Assembly (NCBI RefSeq): GCF_029030725.1
Contig: NZ_CP113162.1
Location: forward strand, 1,114,501 to 1,178,500
Origin: [Pseudomonas] carboxydohydrogena
GTDB taxonomy: Bacteria; Pseudomonadota; Alphaproteobacteria; Rhizobiales; Xanthobacteraceae
DNA: 64,000 nucleotides
Direction of reading: 5' to 3'
The translations under genes were made by a program, and so were the position numbers. Under the pieces are notes generated by a model. It ran no database searches. It had not been told where the DNA came from and saw nothing but the letters and a program-made list of their open reading frames with translations. This document shows, piece by piece, positions 43,611 through 52,114 of this stretch (position 1 is the first letter of the stretch; each line of letters starts with the position of its first letter).

Positions 43611-45158
43611 ATGACTATTGACGGCGTAAGCGGACGGACATCCTATCTCGGCAGTTCGCTGCTCAACATCAAGACGCAGCTCGATACGCTGACGCAGCAA
43701 TTGGCGAGCGGCAAGAAATCCACGACCTATTCCGGCCTCGGTCTGGACAGCGCGTTCGCAACCGGCCTGCGCTCGCAGATCTCGATGCTGTCCGGTTACC
43801 AGAACACGCAGACCAACGTGACGACGCGCATCAATGTCGCCAACCTGTCGCTACAGGGCCTCGTCGATATGCGCACGCAGGTGCAGTCGGCGGCCACCGG
43901 CGCCTCCCAGGTTCTCAACGCCAACGGCCAGACGTCGGGCCAGCAGATCGGTTATGCGTCCTTCACGCAGGCGATCTCGCTTCTTAACACGCAGTCCGGC
44001 GACCGTTATCTGTTCTCCGGCCGCGCGACCGACACGCCCTCCACGGCGGCGGCCGATGACATTCTCGATGGCGCCAACGGCAAGGATGGTCTGAAGACGG
44101 TGATCGCCGATCGGCTGATCGCGGATCAAGGCACAGGCAACATGGGCCGCCTCACGACCGATGCCACCACCACGCCCGGCGTGGTGACGGTTGGCGAGGA
44201 CGCCAATCCCTCACCTTTCGGACTGAAGCTCAGCCGCATCTCGACGTCGATCAATGGCGCTGTGGTGACGCAGCCGTCGACCGCTGTGGCTCCGGCAACG
44301 TCATCCGAGACGGTCGATCTGAATGCCGCGACACCGAAGGAAGGCGACACCGTCACCTTCACGTTCACGTTGCCGGACCAGACCACGGAAACGGTGCAGC
44401 TCACCGCGACCACGGCATCGCCCGCGCCGGACGGTAGCTTCACCATCGACGCCGACCCGACGGTCACGGCGACGAACATGAAAAGCGCGCTCGATTCCTC
44501 GATCCAGACGCTGGTGAAGGGACCGATGGTGGCGGCCTCCGCGATGGCCGCCGGACAGAACTTCTTCGACAACCCGCCGCAGCGCGTCGGCGGCGGTTCG
44601 CCGGTTTCGCCGAACGCCACCACGCTGGTCGATGGTTCGGCCACGACCGTGCAGTGGTACACCGGCGAGCAGTTGACCAATCCCGATACCGATGCGCGCG
44701 GCACCGCGGTCGCGCAGGTGGATGGTTCTGTCTCCGTAAAATACGGCGCGACGGCGAACGAGAGCGCCTTCCGCAACCTGTTGCAGAACATGGCCGTGTA
44801 TGCGGCGGTGACGACAACGGTCGATCCAAACGATCCGAACGGCCAGAACCTCGCCAACGCGCAGATCTCGGCGCTGAACGAGCGCGTCAACGCCAACCTC
44901 GCGGTGCAGCCCGGCACGACCTCGGTCGAGGACATCGAGGCGCAGTTCGCGGGCGCGCAGTCGGCGACGAAATCGGCCAGCACGCGGCAGACGCAGACGA
45001 CATCGATGGCGCAGACGATGCTGGATCAGATCCAGGGCGTCAACGACGACGAGGTGGCGGCGAAGATACTGGCGTTGCAGACCAGCCTTCAGGCTTCGTA
45101 CCAGACCACCGCTTCGCTCTATCAGCTCAGCCTGGTGAAATACCTGCCTGTCGGCTGA
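43611..45158 (+). CDS. flgL: Flagellar hook-associated protein 3 FlgL
   Basis: HAP3 of 515 residues, a flagellin-like junction protein. SSLLNIKTQLDTLTQQLASG and the STTYSGLGLDSA segment form the N-terminal helices, and AKILALQTSLQASYQTTASL the C-terminal one. Residues about 243-303 hold a beta-rich insertion (EGDTVTFTFTLPD then FTIDADPTVTATNMKSAL) that makes it larger than enteric FlgL (about 317). It ends the flgE-flgK-flgL operon. Confidence 0.92.
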   Translation: MTIDGVSGRTSYLGSSLLNIKTQLDTLTQQLASGKKSTTYSGLGLDSAFATGLRSQISMLSGYQNTQTNVTTRINVANLSLQGLVDMRTQVQSAATGASQVLNANGQTSGQQIGYASFTQAISLLNTQSGDRYLFSGRATDTPSTAAADDILDGANGKDGLKTVIADRLIADQGTGNMGRLTTDATTTPGVVTVGEDANPSPFGLKLSRISTSINGAVVTQPSTAVAPATSSETVDLNAATPKEGDTVTFTFTLPDQTTETVQLTATTASPAPDGSFTIDADPTVTATNMKSALDSSIQTLVKGPMVAASAMAAGQNFFDNPPQRVGGGSPVSPNATTLVDGSATTVQWYTGEQLTNPDTDARGTAVAQVDGSVSVKYGATANESAFRNLLQNMAVYAAVTTTVDPNDPNGQNLANAQISALNERVNANLAVQPGTTSVEDIEAQFAGAQSATKSASTRQTQTTSMAQTMLDQIQGVNDDEVAAKILALQTSLQASYQTTASLYQLSLVKYLPVG

Positions 45159-45181
45159 CGGCAATTTTCGTCATGCGCTTT

Positions 45182-45308
45182 CGTCATTGCGAGGAGCGTA
45201 AGCGACGAAGCAATCCAGACTTCTAGAAGATTTAAAAGGAGCCTAGCAGCGGTGCTAATGCGGGCGGCGCGCAATTTCTGGATTGCTTCGCTGCGCTCGC
45301 AATGACGG
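45182..45308. repeat. Intergenic imperfect palindrome, CGTCATTGCGAG family (copy 2)
   Basis: The left arm CGTCATTGCGAGGAGCG and the right arm CGCTCGCAATGACGG pair, as do GAAGCAATCCAG and CTGGATTGCTTCG further in. Same family as 12259-12373 but with a longer centre. Confidence 0.85.
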
Positions 45309-45325
45309 AGAAAAATTCTCCAAAT

Positions 45326-45357
45326 GAAAAAGGGCTTCCTTCTGGAAGCCCTTTTTT
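45326..45357. terminator. Bidirectional rho-independent terminator
   Basis: GGGCTTCC / GGAAGCCC stem with TTCT loop, A-run before and six T residues after. It separates the convergent flgL and flbT genes. Confidence 0.9.
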
Positions 45358-45376
45358 CATGACCGTGTGCAGGTCG

Positions 45377-45802
45377 TCAGGCGGCGCCTTGAAGTGATGA
45401 AGCCGAGGCGTTGCGGCGAGCCTTGGCGAGAAGCACCGCCTCGTGCGCGATCAGCTTTCGCGATTCCTTGAGCGCCTTGTAATAGTCGCCGCTTAAAATG
45501 TGGTTATTGATCTCCTGGATGATCTCGACGGAGCTTGGCATCGCGCTGAGGAGATCGCGCATCAGGTCGAAATAGACCGGATGATGATCCTGCGGATCGC
45601 GCGCCACATACATCAATTGCACGGCCAGATAGAGCAGCTTCGCCGGAGTGTCGGCGGTTTCCGGAGTCAGGATGTCTTTTTCACGCAAGATCGGAACCCG
45701 TTCGCCTTCGATCAGCAGCTTGGCGCGCTGGTCGGTGTTGGTGATGACGCAGGAGCCGATGATGATCTTTTCGTGCGGCTTCAATTCGACCTTTAGAGCC
45801 AT
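45377..45802 (-). CDS. flbT: Flagellin synthesis repressor FlbT
   Basis: RNA-binding post-transcriptional regulator of 141 residues. It begins LKVELKPHEKIIIGSCVITN and has the family segment LLYLAVQLMYVARDP near residue 55 and NNHILSGDYYKALKESRKL near 98. In Caulobacter, FlbT binds the flagellin mRNA leader and blocks translation until the hook is complete; in Brucella it acts positively. It is divergent from the flagellin gene, and flaF lies 4 kb beyond. Confidence 0.93.
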   Translation of the reverse strand: MALKVELKPHEKIIIGSCVITNTDQRAKLLIEGERVPILREKDILTPETADTPAKLLYLAVQLMYVARDPQDHHPVYFDLMRDLLSAMPSSVEIIQEINNHILSGDYYKALKESRKLIAHEAVLLAKARRNASASSLQGAA

Positions 45803-46146
45803 GCTATCCTCCGGCTACTCGATCTGCTTGCGATGGGAAGCCCTGTAACGGGATGAATGCCGCGGCTGCCGCGCTCGCGCCAATCCTTTGCCGATCATGG
45901 TTAACGGGACGTAAACGATACCGCATGTCGTGCGGGCCTCGCGGAGGTGGCGAGGCTGCTTTCTGCTGGCGAAAACAACGGAAACCCCGATGTTTAACGG
46001 GCATTTACCAACATCTTTTCGCGCAATTGGCCGCGCTTCATTCACGTTTTTTTAGATTGTTGGTTTCAGTCTGTCGGGAACGCCGCCCTTAGAAGGGGTG
46101 ACGTCACGCTCACACACGACGTGCTCTTACCAGAAAGGTTAGTACA
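45803..46146. promoter_or_regulatory. flbT-flagellin divergent control region
   Basis: This 344-base gap has no gene. Two imperfect CtrA-like boxes are present: TTAA-N7-TAAA at 45901-45915 and TTAA-N7-TTAC at 45994-46008. The perfect 10-base palindrome GTGACGTCAC at 46098-46107 lies in the likely flagellin leader, a possible FlbT-responsive structure. AGAAAGG at 46132-46138 is the flagellin ribosome binding site. On the minus strand, TGGC with GG-N10-GC at 45868-45882 is a weak sigma-54-like candidate for flbT. Confidence 0.4.
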
Positions 46147-47769
46147 ATGTCAGATATCGTTCTCTCGGCGTCAGTCCGCCAGAACCTGCTGTCGCTCCAG
46201 TCGACCGCAGACCTGTTGTCCACCACGCAGAACCGTCTCGCCACCGGCAAGAAGGTCAACACTGCTCTCGACAACCCGACCAACTATTTCACCGCTGCTT
46301 CTCTCGACAACCGCGCGAGCGACATCAGCAACCTCCTCGATGGCATCGGCAACGGCGTGCAGGTTCTTCAGGCCGCCAACACCGGCATCACCTCGCTGCA
46401 AAAGCTGGTCGACTCCGCGAAGTCCGTCGCCAACCAGGCGCTGCAAGCGACCGTCGGCTACTCGACCAAGTCGAGCATTTCGGCGACGATCGCCGGCGCG
46501 ACCGCCGACGATCTGCGCGGCACCTCCACCCGCACCGACGCGACGGCAACCGCTGGCGCCGCTATCTATTCGGCGTCCGCCGCAGTGGCAACCACCGCGA
46601 CCGTCCTGTCGTCGATGACGGACTCGACCGGCGGCACCACGGGCACCGGTATCGCCAACGGTGACACGCTCACCATCAACGGCAAGACCATCACCTTCCA
46701 GACCGGTACCGCCGCGCTCGCGGGCTCGGGCAATGCCTACACGCTGGGTATCGGCACGACCGTCGGCGACTTGCTGGGTGCGATCAACACGTTGCAGGGC
46801 GGTAGCGCTGCCTCGACCTTCGCCTCCGGCCAGTTCACCCTCCACACCGGCACCGATGCCGATCTGGCCGTTACGGGAAGCGCCGGCGTGCTTGCCAAGC
46901 TGGGCCTGACCGCCGCCGCCGCTAACACGGCAACGCGCGGTACGAGCGGTGGTATCTCCGGTCTGTCGCTGTCGTTCGGCGCCGTCGGCTCCGGCACGGC
47001 GACCACCATCAACTTCGGTGATGGCACCGGCGGCACGGTCAAGTCGCTCAACGACCTGAACGCCAAGCTGTCGGCGGACAACCTGCTCGCCACGATCGAC
47101 TCCAGCGGCACGCTGACGATCACCACCACGAACGATGCGGCTTCCTCCGCCATCGGCACCGTGACCGGCACCGCGGCCGGCGCTGGCAAGGCGTTCGAGA
47201 ACGCTTCGACCGGGGCTTCCGCTGCTACGGGTGGCGCTCCGATCCAGGACGCTTCGGCCCTCGCGGTTCGTGCGAACCTGGTGTCGCAGTACAACAACAT
47301 CCTGGACCAGATCACCTCGACCTCCCAGGACTCGTCGTTCAACGGCGTCAACCTGCTCAATGGCGATCAGCTCAAGCTGACCTTCAACGAGACCGGCAAG
47401 TCCACCCTGAAGATCCAGGGCGTGACCTTCAATGCCGCCGGCCTCGGCCTCTCGTCGCTGACCGCGGGCACGGACTTCCTCGACAACTCGTCGGCGAACT
47501 CCGTGATCTCGAGCCTCGACAAGGCCAGCTCCACGCTGCGCACCGAAGCTTCGGCTTTGGGTTCGAACCTCTCGATCGTGCAGATCCGTCAGGACTTCTC
47601 GAAGAACCTGATCAACGTCTTGCAGACCGGCTCGTCGAACCTCACTCTGGCCGACACCAACGAGGAAGCGGCGAACAGCCAGGCGCTGTCGACCCGCCAG
47701 TCGATCGCGGTCTCCGCGCTCGCCCTCGCCAACCAGTCGCAGCAGAGCGTGTTGCAGCTGCTCCGCTAA
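46147..47769 (+). CDS. fliC: Flagellin
   Basis: Filament subunit of 540 residues, the only flagellin in the window. The N-terminal NLLSLQSTADLLSTTQNRLA and TALDNPTNYFTAASLDNRA, and the C-terminal SALALANQSQQSVLQLLR, are the D0/D1 helices. Two beta-rich insertions in the middle (about 172-253 and 280-345) contain GDTLTINGKTITFQTG and TTINFGDGTGG units, of the flagellin IN type. Ser/Thr-rich insertions are likely surface glycosylation sites. A glycosyltransferase gene follows. Confidence 0.95.
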   Translation: MSDIVLSASVRQNLLSLQSTADLLSTTQNRLATGKKVNTALDNPTNYFTAASLDNRASDISNLLDGIGNGVQVLQAANTGITSLQKLVDSAKSVANQALQATVGYSTKSSISATIAGATADDLRGTSTRTDATATAGAAIYSASAAVATTATVLSSMTDSTGGTTGTGIANGDTLTINGKTITFQTGTAALAGSGNAYTLGIGTTVGDLLGAINTLQGGSAASTFASGQFTLHTGTDADLAVTGSAGVLAKLGLTAAAANTATRGTSGGISGLSLSFGAVGSGTATTINFGDGTGGTVKSLNDLNAKLSADNLLATIDSSGTLTITTTNDAASSAIGTVTGTAAGAGKAFENASTGASAATGGAPIQDASALAVRANLVSQYNNILDQITSTSQDSSFNGVNLLNGDQLKLTFNETGKSTLKIQGVTFNAAGLGLSSLTAGTDFLDNSSANSVISSLDKASSTLRTEASALGSNLSIVQIRQDFSKNLINVLQTGSSNLTLADTNEEAANSQALSTRQSIAVSALALANQSQQSVLQLLR

Positions 47770-47794
47770 GCGAAGCGAACAGGCAGATAGAATC

Positions 47795-47825
47795 GAAGGC
47801 GGGGGAAACCCCGCCTTCTTTTTTT
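47795..47825 (+). terminator. Rho-independent terminator of flagellin gene
   Basis: The 10-bp stem GAAGGCGGGG / CCCCGCCTTC with GAAA tetraloop is followed by seven T residues. Confidence 0.92.
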
Positions 47826-47838
47826 AACCCGTCATTAA
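47824..47838. promoter_or_regulatory. CtrA-type box (TTAA-N7-TTAA)
   Basis: TTAACC at 47824 and TTAACC at 47835 form a perfect 11-base-period pair. The box begins in the T-tract of the flagellin terminator and lies 62 bases before the start of the TPR-glycosyltransferase gene. Confidence 0.6.
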
Positions 47839-47899
47839 CCATAAAGGCCGCAGTTTCGGTTTCCGACAGCCCTTGAGGATCGCGAGCGAAACCGCGCCG

Positions 47900-49702
47900 A
47901 TGAACCGCCAGCAGCGCCGAGCCGCCGCCAAATCCCATGCACCCGGTGGCCTTCAACCCGCGGCCGCATTGCAGCTCGGCATCGCGAGCCATCAGATCGG
48001 CCGTCTGGCCGAAGCCGAAGCCTATTATCGCGAAGCACTGGGCGGAGAGCGCCAGCAGCCCGATGCCCTGCATCTGATCGGCGTGGTCTTCATGCAGACC
48101 GGCCGGCTGCCTCAGGGCGTCGAATTGATCCGCCGCGCCATCCTGCTGAACGACACCAATGCCGAATATTTCTCCAATTTCGGTGCGGGCCTGAACCGGC
48201 TTGGCGATCTCGATGGCGCCGCGGATGCGTTTTGCCGTGCGCTTGAACTGAAACCGGATTTTGCGACCGCCTTTCACGACTACGGCAACGTCCTGTTGAA
48301 ACAGGGGAAGCTGGAAGAGGCGCTTGTCTGTTTCACGCGCGCAATCGGGATCGATCCGTTTTATACCAACGCGCATCACCAGCGTGCGAAAGTCTTGCAG
48401 AGACTGGGGCGTCACGAAGAGGCGCTCGCGGCGTTCAACGAGGCGCTCGCGATCAAGCCGGATAATGCGGAGGCGCTGTGCCGCCGCGGTCTCGTTCTGC
48501 TTGCGATGAAGCGATTCGATGAAGCGCTCGCCAGTGCCGAGCAGGCGAAACGGATCGATCCGTCTTACGCCGAAGCCTTCAATGTCTGCGGCAGCACGCT
48601 GCATCGCATCGACCGTTTCGATGAAGCGCTGGTCAATTTCGACCGGGCGTTGTCGCTCGCGCCGGAGCGTACCGAAGTGCTGCTGAACCGCGCGGCGACG
48701 CTCGACGAGATGCACCGTTTTCAGGATGGCGCGCGCGATATCGCGGCTGCCTTGCGCAACAATCCATCCTATGCGGATATCCACTGGAACGATTGCCTGC
48801 ATCGCCTGTTGCTGGGCGACTTTGCGGGCGGGTGGCCCAAGGCCGAGTGGCGCTGGAAGAGTCCGAGCCTGATGATGCGGAATCCCCACGCCGCTGCGCC
48901 GCAGTGGATGGGCGAGCCGATCGAAGGCAAGACCATTCTCCTCTACAGCGATCAGGGAATGGGCGATGCGATCTTTTTTGCGCGCTATGCGCCGCTGGTC
49001 GCCGCGCGCGGGGCGCGGGTGATCCTGCAAGTCGAGCCGCTGCTGATCGATCTTCTCAGGAATGTCGATGGCGTCGCCATGTGCGTCGAAAAGGGCGTTC
49101 AGCCGCCACCGTTCGATCTGCAATGCTCGCTCATGAGTTTGCCGCTCGCGTTCGGGACGACAGCGGACAGCATTCCCGCAAAGGCGCCTTATCTTCATCC
49201 GGCGATCGATCATGAGCGTTGGCAGGAGCGGCTCGCCGGCTTGCGCGCGCCGCGCGTGGGGCTGGTCTGGTCGGGTAATCCGAACCACATCAACGACCAT
49301 CGCCGTTCGATCGCATTCGCGCAGCTTGCGCCACTGTTCAGCCTGCCGATGACTTTCGTCAGCCTGCAAAAGGATATCCGCCCGGCAGACCGCCTCGCGA
49401 TGGCCAAGCATCCGCAGGTGCTCGATCTCGGCAGTGAAGTCGAAAATTTCACGGATACGGCAGCGGTGCTGTCGTGTCTCGATGTGCTGATCAGTGTCGA
49501 TACCAGTGCCGTGCATCTCGCCGGTGCACTCGGCCGTCCGGTATGGGTGTTGTTGCCTTATACGCCCGACTGGCGCTGGCTGCTCGATCGGCAGGACTCT
49601 CCCTGGTATCCGAGCGCGCGGCTATTCCGGCAGGACGCGGCACGGGACTGGTCGGCCGTAATCGATGACGTTCGCATGGCCTTGCAGAAGTTGCGGCGCT
49701 GA
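47900..49702 (+). CDS. TPR-glycosyltransferase, candidate flagellin glycosyltransferase (FlmG-like)
   Basis: Protein of 600 residues. Residues about 20-300 are tandem tetratricopeptide repeats (for example EALVCFTRAIGIDPFYTNAH), and about 340-600 a GT-B-like domain with LLYSDQGMGDAIFFARYAPL near 346 and SVDTSAVHLAGALGRPVWVL near 532. The same plan occurs in Caulobacter FlmG, whose TPRs bind flagellin and whose GT domain adds pseudaminic acid. Its place between flagellin and flaF supports this. The ATG at 47900 (MNRQQRRAAAK) is preferred over one 9 codons upstream. No pseudaminic acid genes are in the window. Confidence 0.7.
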   Translation: MNRQQRRAAAKSHAPGGLQPAAALQLGIASHQIGRLAEAEAYYREALGGERQQPDALHLIGVVFMQTGRLPQGVELIRRAILLNDTNAEYFSNFGAGLNRLGDLDGAADAFCRALELKPDFATAFHDYGNVLLKQGKLEEALVCFTRAIGIDPFYTNAHHQRAKVLQRLGRHEEALAAFNEALAIKPDNAEALCRRGLVLLAMKRFDEALASAEQAKRIDPSYAEAFNVCGSTLHRIDRFDEALVNFDRALSLAPERTEVLLNRAATLDEMHRFQDGARDIAAALRNNPSYADIHWNDCLHRLLLGDFAGGWPKAEWRWKSPSLMMRNPHAAAPQWMGEPIEGKTILLYSDQGMGDAIFFARYAPLVAARGARVILQVEPLLIDLLRNVDGVAMCVEKGVQPPPFDLQCSLMSLPLAFGTTADSIPAKAPYLHPAIDHERWQERLAGLRAPRVGLVWSGNPNHINDHRRSIAFAQLAPLFSLPMTFVSLQKDIRPADRLAMAKHPQVLDLGSEVENFTDTAAVLSCLDVLISVDTSAVHLAGALGRPVWVLLPYTPDWRWLLDRQDSPWYPSARLFRQDAARDWSAVIDDVRMALQKLRR

Positions 49703-49798
49703 CCGCGCTTTGTAACGTAGTGTCAGGACATCAGTAATCTTATTTTAAGCCATTAAGTTTACAGATTTTAACAGAGATAACCAAGGCTGGGATCCTCG

Positions 49799-50164
49799 AT
49801 GTCGAACGCCGCCAACGCTTACGCCCGTGTTGCTCAAACCACATCTTCTCCGCGCGAAATCGAGGCTCAGGCATTGCTCAAGGCGGCGCGCCAGCTTCAG
49901 GACGTAATGAGCAACTGGGGCAAGGCGGGCACGGACGTTTCCGGCGCGTTGCTGTTCAACCGCAAGCTCTGGTCGATCCTGCTCAGTGCCGTCACCAGCG
50001 ACGAGAGCCCGCAGAGCATCGAGATTCGCCAGAACATCGCCAACATCGGCACGTTCGTGCTGTCGCAGACGGCGGAAATGCAGATCGCGCCGAAGCCGGA
50101 ATTGCTCAAGCCGCTGATCGAGATCAACTGCAACCTTGCCGCCGGTCTGTCCGGCCGCGCCTGA
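49799..50164 (+). CDS. flaF: Flagellin biosynthesis regulator FlaF
   Basis: Protein of 121 residues, helical throughout. ANAYARVAQTTSSPREIEAQ at the start and NRKLWSILLSAVTSD near residue 53 are family features. In Caulobacter, FlaF is needed for flagellin secretion and acts with FlbT on flagellin translation. The 96-base leader before it holds three TTAA units whose spacing (4 and 11 bases) is not that of a CtrA box. Confidence 0.92.
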   Translation: MSNAANAYARVAQTTSSPREIEAQALLKAARQLQDVMSNWGKAGTDVSGALLFNRKLWSILLSAVTSDESPQSIEIRQNIANIGTFVLSQTAEMQIAPKPELLKPLIEINCNLAAGLSGRA

Positions 50165-50185
50165 TCGCAGCGAGCGGAGACGCCC

Positions 50186-50560
50186 GTGGCCGACATCTAC
50201 AGCATCATCTCGTCGAACTACGTTACGGTCGGCAGCAATATCGCTTCTTTGGCGAATGCGAATACGCCTTACGTTCCGGTCGATGCGAGCCTGTATCAGG
50301 GCTCATGGACCGGAGCCTACGCGGACAACACCAAGTTCACGATCCAGATTTCCAATGTGAGCGGCTTCCGCGCCAAGGTTCGCTATCAGAGCGGCTCGAC
50401 GCTCAAATATCAGGACGTTCTGATCAAGAACAACTCGTTCAAGTTCGGGGATTCGAAGTTCACCCTGACGGATACGGGCAAGGCTCAGGTCAAGACCGTG
50501 ATGACCAATGCCGCGACCGGCGCGCAGACGCTCGAGACGGCCTACGCCACGATGAGCTAA
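50186..50560 (+). CDS. Small uncharacterised protein downstream of flaF
   Basis: Protein of 124 residues from a GTG start that has GCGGAGA 5 bases upstream. I do not recognise a family. It is rich in Thr, Ser, Asn and beta-forming residues (SLYQGSWTGAYADNTKFTIQ), with DTGKAQVKTVMTNAATGAQT near the end, reminiscent of secreted flagellar axial proteins in composition, but without the D0 heptads. It begins 21 bases after flaF and is probably cotranscribed. Confidence 0.65.
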   Translation: MADIYSIISSNYVTVGSNIASLANANTPYVPVDASLYQGSWTGAYADNTKFTIQISNVSGFRAKVRYQSGSTLKYQDVLIKNNSFKFGDSKFTLTDTGKAQVKTVMTNAATGAQTLETAYATMS

Positions 50561-50606
50561 GAGCGGCGGGATTTTTGCGCCGATTTTCCTGCGAGAAGAG
50601 GGTTAT

Positions 50607-50704
50607 CGTCATTCCGGACAGGACGCCGTAGGCGGACTGATCCGTAATCCCGGCGTTACGAGCGAGATTCCGGGTTCGCCCGCTGCGCTTGCGTCCTGGA
50701 ATGG
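50607..50704. repeat. Intergenic dispersed repeat with inverted ends
   Basis: CGTCATTCCGGACAGGACGC at the left pairs with GCGTCCTGGAATGGC at the right, around a centre with GCGGA/CCGG stretches. It has the look of the short extragenic repeats of Bradyrhizobium relatives. No other copy is in the window. Confidence 0.55.
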
Positions 50705-51070
50705 CTACGCCTGGCGGTCGGCGTGGCGTTGCGTCTTTTTCTCTTCCCTGGCTTCGTCCTGCGCGCGCAGATAAGCCCGCGCCCGCAGCCGCGTCTCGTC
50801 GGGATACTGGTTGACGACGACGTTGGTGCGGTTGTCCACCACCTGATAAACGACTTCGGCGGCCGCCCGATCGATCATGATCTGATGGCCGAGATTGGCG
50901 TTGGCGCGCGGGTCCGAACTGCCGGTCTGGACGTTCGCCGACGCGATCACGGCCTTGTCCGAATTGAGTTGTGTCGGAACAGCCGACTTCGCAGCGTCAG
51001 GCACCTGCTGAACGACAGCAGGCGTCACGACCGATGCCCCCACCGGCCTGATGCTGAAATCCGTGCTCAT
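50705..51070 (-). CDS. FlaG-like flagellar protein
   Basis: Protein of 121 residues. The N-terminal half is low in structure; the C-terminal half, ANLGHQIMIDRAAAEVVYQV and VVNQYPDETRLRARAYLRA, matches the FlaG plan of a D-x-x-t-g-e-V-v strand followed by Q-y-P-d-E, which in other flagella caps or limits filament length. The last 15 residues are charged. It belongs to the minus-strand set with the FlgN-like and flgI genes. Confidence 0.6.
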   Translation of the reverse strand: MSTDFSIRPVGASVVTPAVVQQVPDAAKSAVPTQLNSDKAVIASANVQTGSSDPRANANLGHQIMIDRAAAEVVYQVVDNRTNVVVNQYPDETRLRARAYLRAQDEAREEKKTQRHADRQA

Positions 51071-51207
51071 GGCAGCCTCCTGGCCTCCTGTGAGTCAAAA
51101 TGCTTCCCTTTGCGGGGCACTTTGGACCGGGAAGTCTGAAAGCTGCACTAGGACGGGTATCGCAATTTAAATCGAATTGTATCGTGTGGGGATGACGTTC
51201 TATCCGG

Positions 51208-51272
51208 TCGTCCCCGCGAAGGTGGGGATCCAGTCCTTCAAGAATGGATTCCCGCTTTCGCGGGAATGACGG
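51208..51272. repeat. Intergenic palindromic repeat (CCCGCTTTCGCGGGAATGACGG type)
   Basis: GTCCCCGCGAAGGTGGGGATCC in the left half and GGATTCCCGCTTTCGCGGGAA in the right half are imperfectly complementary and could form a 65-base hairpin. Such units are scattered through many proteobacterial genomes. Confidence 0.65.
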
Positions 51273-51280
51273 AGAAGATC

Positions 51281-51772
51281 TTACAACGAGCGGCTGACCG
51301 TGAGCGGCGCGGCGTAGCGATGGTTCGGCGCGGCGCGCTGGCCGGCGGCGGTGTAGCCTTGCGGGTTGCGGCGGCGCTGGATTTCGCCGTTGACGCCGCG
51401 AATGATGCCTTCCGAAACCGCGTGCGCGGTGGCGAGCACGGTGAGGTTGACCTGCAACATGGCGCGGAACGTATCGTGGTGGCGATGTAGCGCCGCCAGC
51501 AGGTCCGGCGTCGAACGCTTGAGATAGGCGGCGCTGTGCTTGATCTCGGACACGGCGCGCATGTAGTCGCGCGAGGCTTCGCCCTTCTTGGCCTCAAGCA
51601 TCATCGCCTCGCGAACCTTGCCCGCGCGCACCAGCTCCGTTTCCCGCTCAACGATGTCGAGCAGGCTCGCCATGATGTTCATCAGCCCGTCCGCGAGCCG
51701 CCGCGCGTCGGCCGGCGTCGATGCCGGGACGATCGGTGCGGGAGCGGGGTTCTGGGAAGGAGCGGCGTTCAT
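51281..51772 (-). CDS. FlgN-family flagellar export chaperone
   Basis: Helical protein of 163 residues. GLMNIMASLLDIVERETELV near residue 29 followed by REAMMLEAKKGEASRDYM and a long helix to about residue 130, then a Pro/Arg tail ending LTVSRSL, fits alphaproteobacterial FlgN, which chaperones FlgK and FlgL. It starts 15 bases after the FlgJ-type gene, so it is the last member of flgI-flgJ-flgN. Confidence 0.7.
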   Translation of the reverse strand: MNAAPSQNPAPAPIVPASTPADARRLADGLMNIMASLLDIVERETELVRAGKVREAMMLEAKKGEASRDYMRAVSEIKHSAAYLKRSTPDLLAALHRHHDTFRAMLQVNLTVLATAHAVSEGIIRGVNGEIQRRRNPQGYTAAGQRAAPNHRYAAPLTVSRSL

Positions 51773-51787
51773 TTGAAACTCCCGGCG

Positions 51788-52114
51788 TTAGGCCGCCTTG
51801 TTGGCCTGTTGCGTGATCAACATGCGGTAGACTTCATTGCCGATGCCGATGCCCCCGGCCTTGGCGAAAGAGCGGGCGTACTGATCGACCATCATCGAGC
51901 GCCAGACCCCGGTGCTTTTGGTGTCGCCGAACGGGCCGTCGCCTTTCACGCCGGACATCATCTGCGAGAACATCGAGTTGAGGAACACCGCCTCGAAATC
52001 CTCCGCCTTGGTTTTGGCCTTGGCCTGATTTTCCGGCGAGACTTTCTCCAGCGCCTTGGCGAACACCGGATCGGGGCGGCCGTTGACGAGCGTGACGGAG
52101 GACGATGCGTTCAT
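51788..52114 (-). CDS. Rod-binding protein, FlgJ N-terminal type
   Basis: Protein of 108 residues without a muramidase domain, as usual in alphaproteobacteria. AEDFEAVFLNSMFSQMMSGV near residue 37 and DGPFGDTKSTGVWRSMMVDQ near 60 are the Rod-binding signature, followed by AGGIGIGNEVYRMLI. It caps the growing rod. The start ATG overlaps the flgI stop by one base (TGATG). A longer open frame runs upstream antisense-like through flgI in another frame and is not real. Confidence 0.85.
   Translation of the reverse strand: MNASSSVTLVNGRPDPVFAKALEKVSPENQAKAKTKAEDFEAVFLNSMFSQMMSGVKGDGPFGDTKSTGVWRSMMVDQYARSFAKAGGIGIGNEVYRMLITQQANKAA

Noticed and set aside
49743-49776. Three TTAA units upstream of flaF as a CtrA box
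   Set aside because: Spacers are 4 and 11 bases rather than 7, so they do not fit the CtrA consensus.
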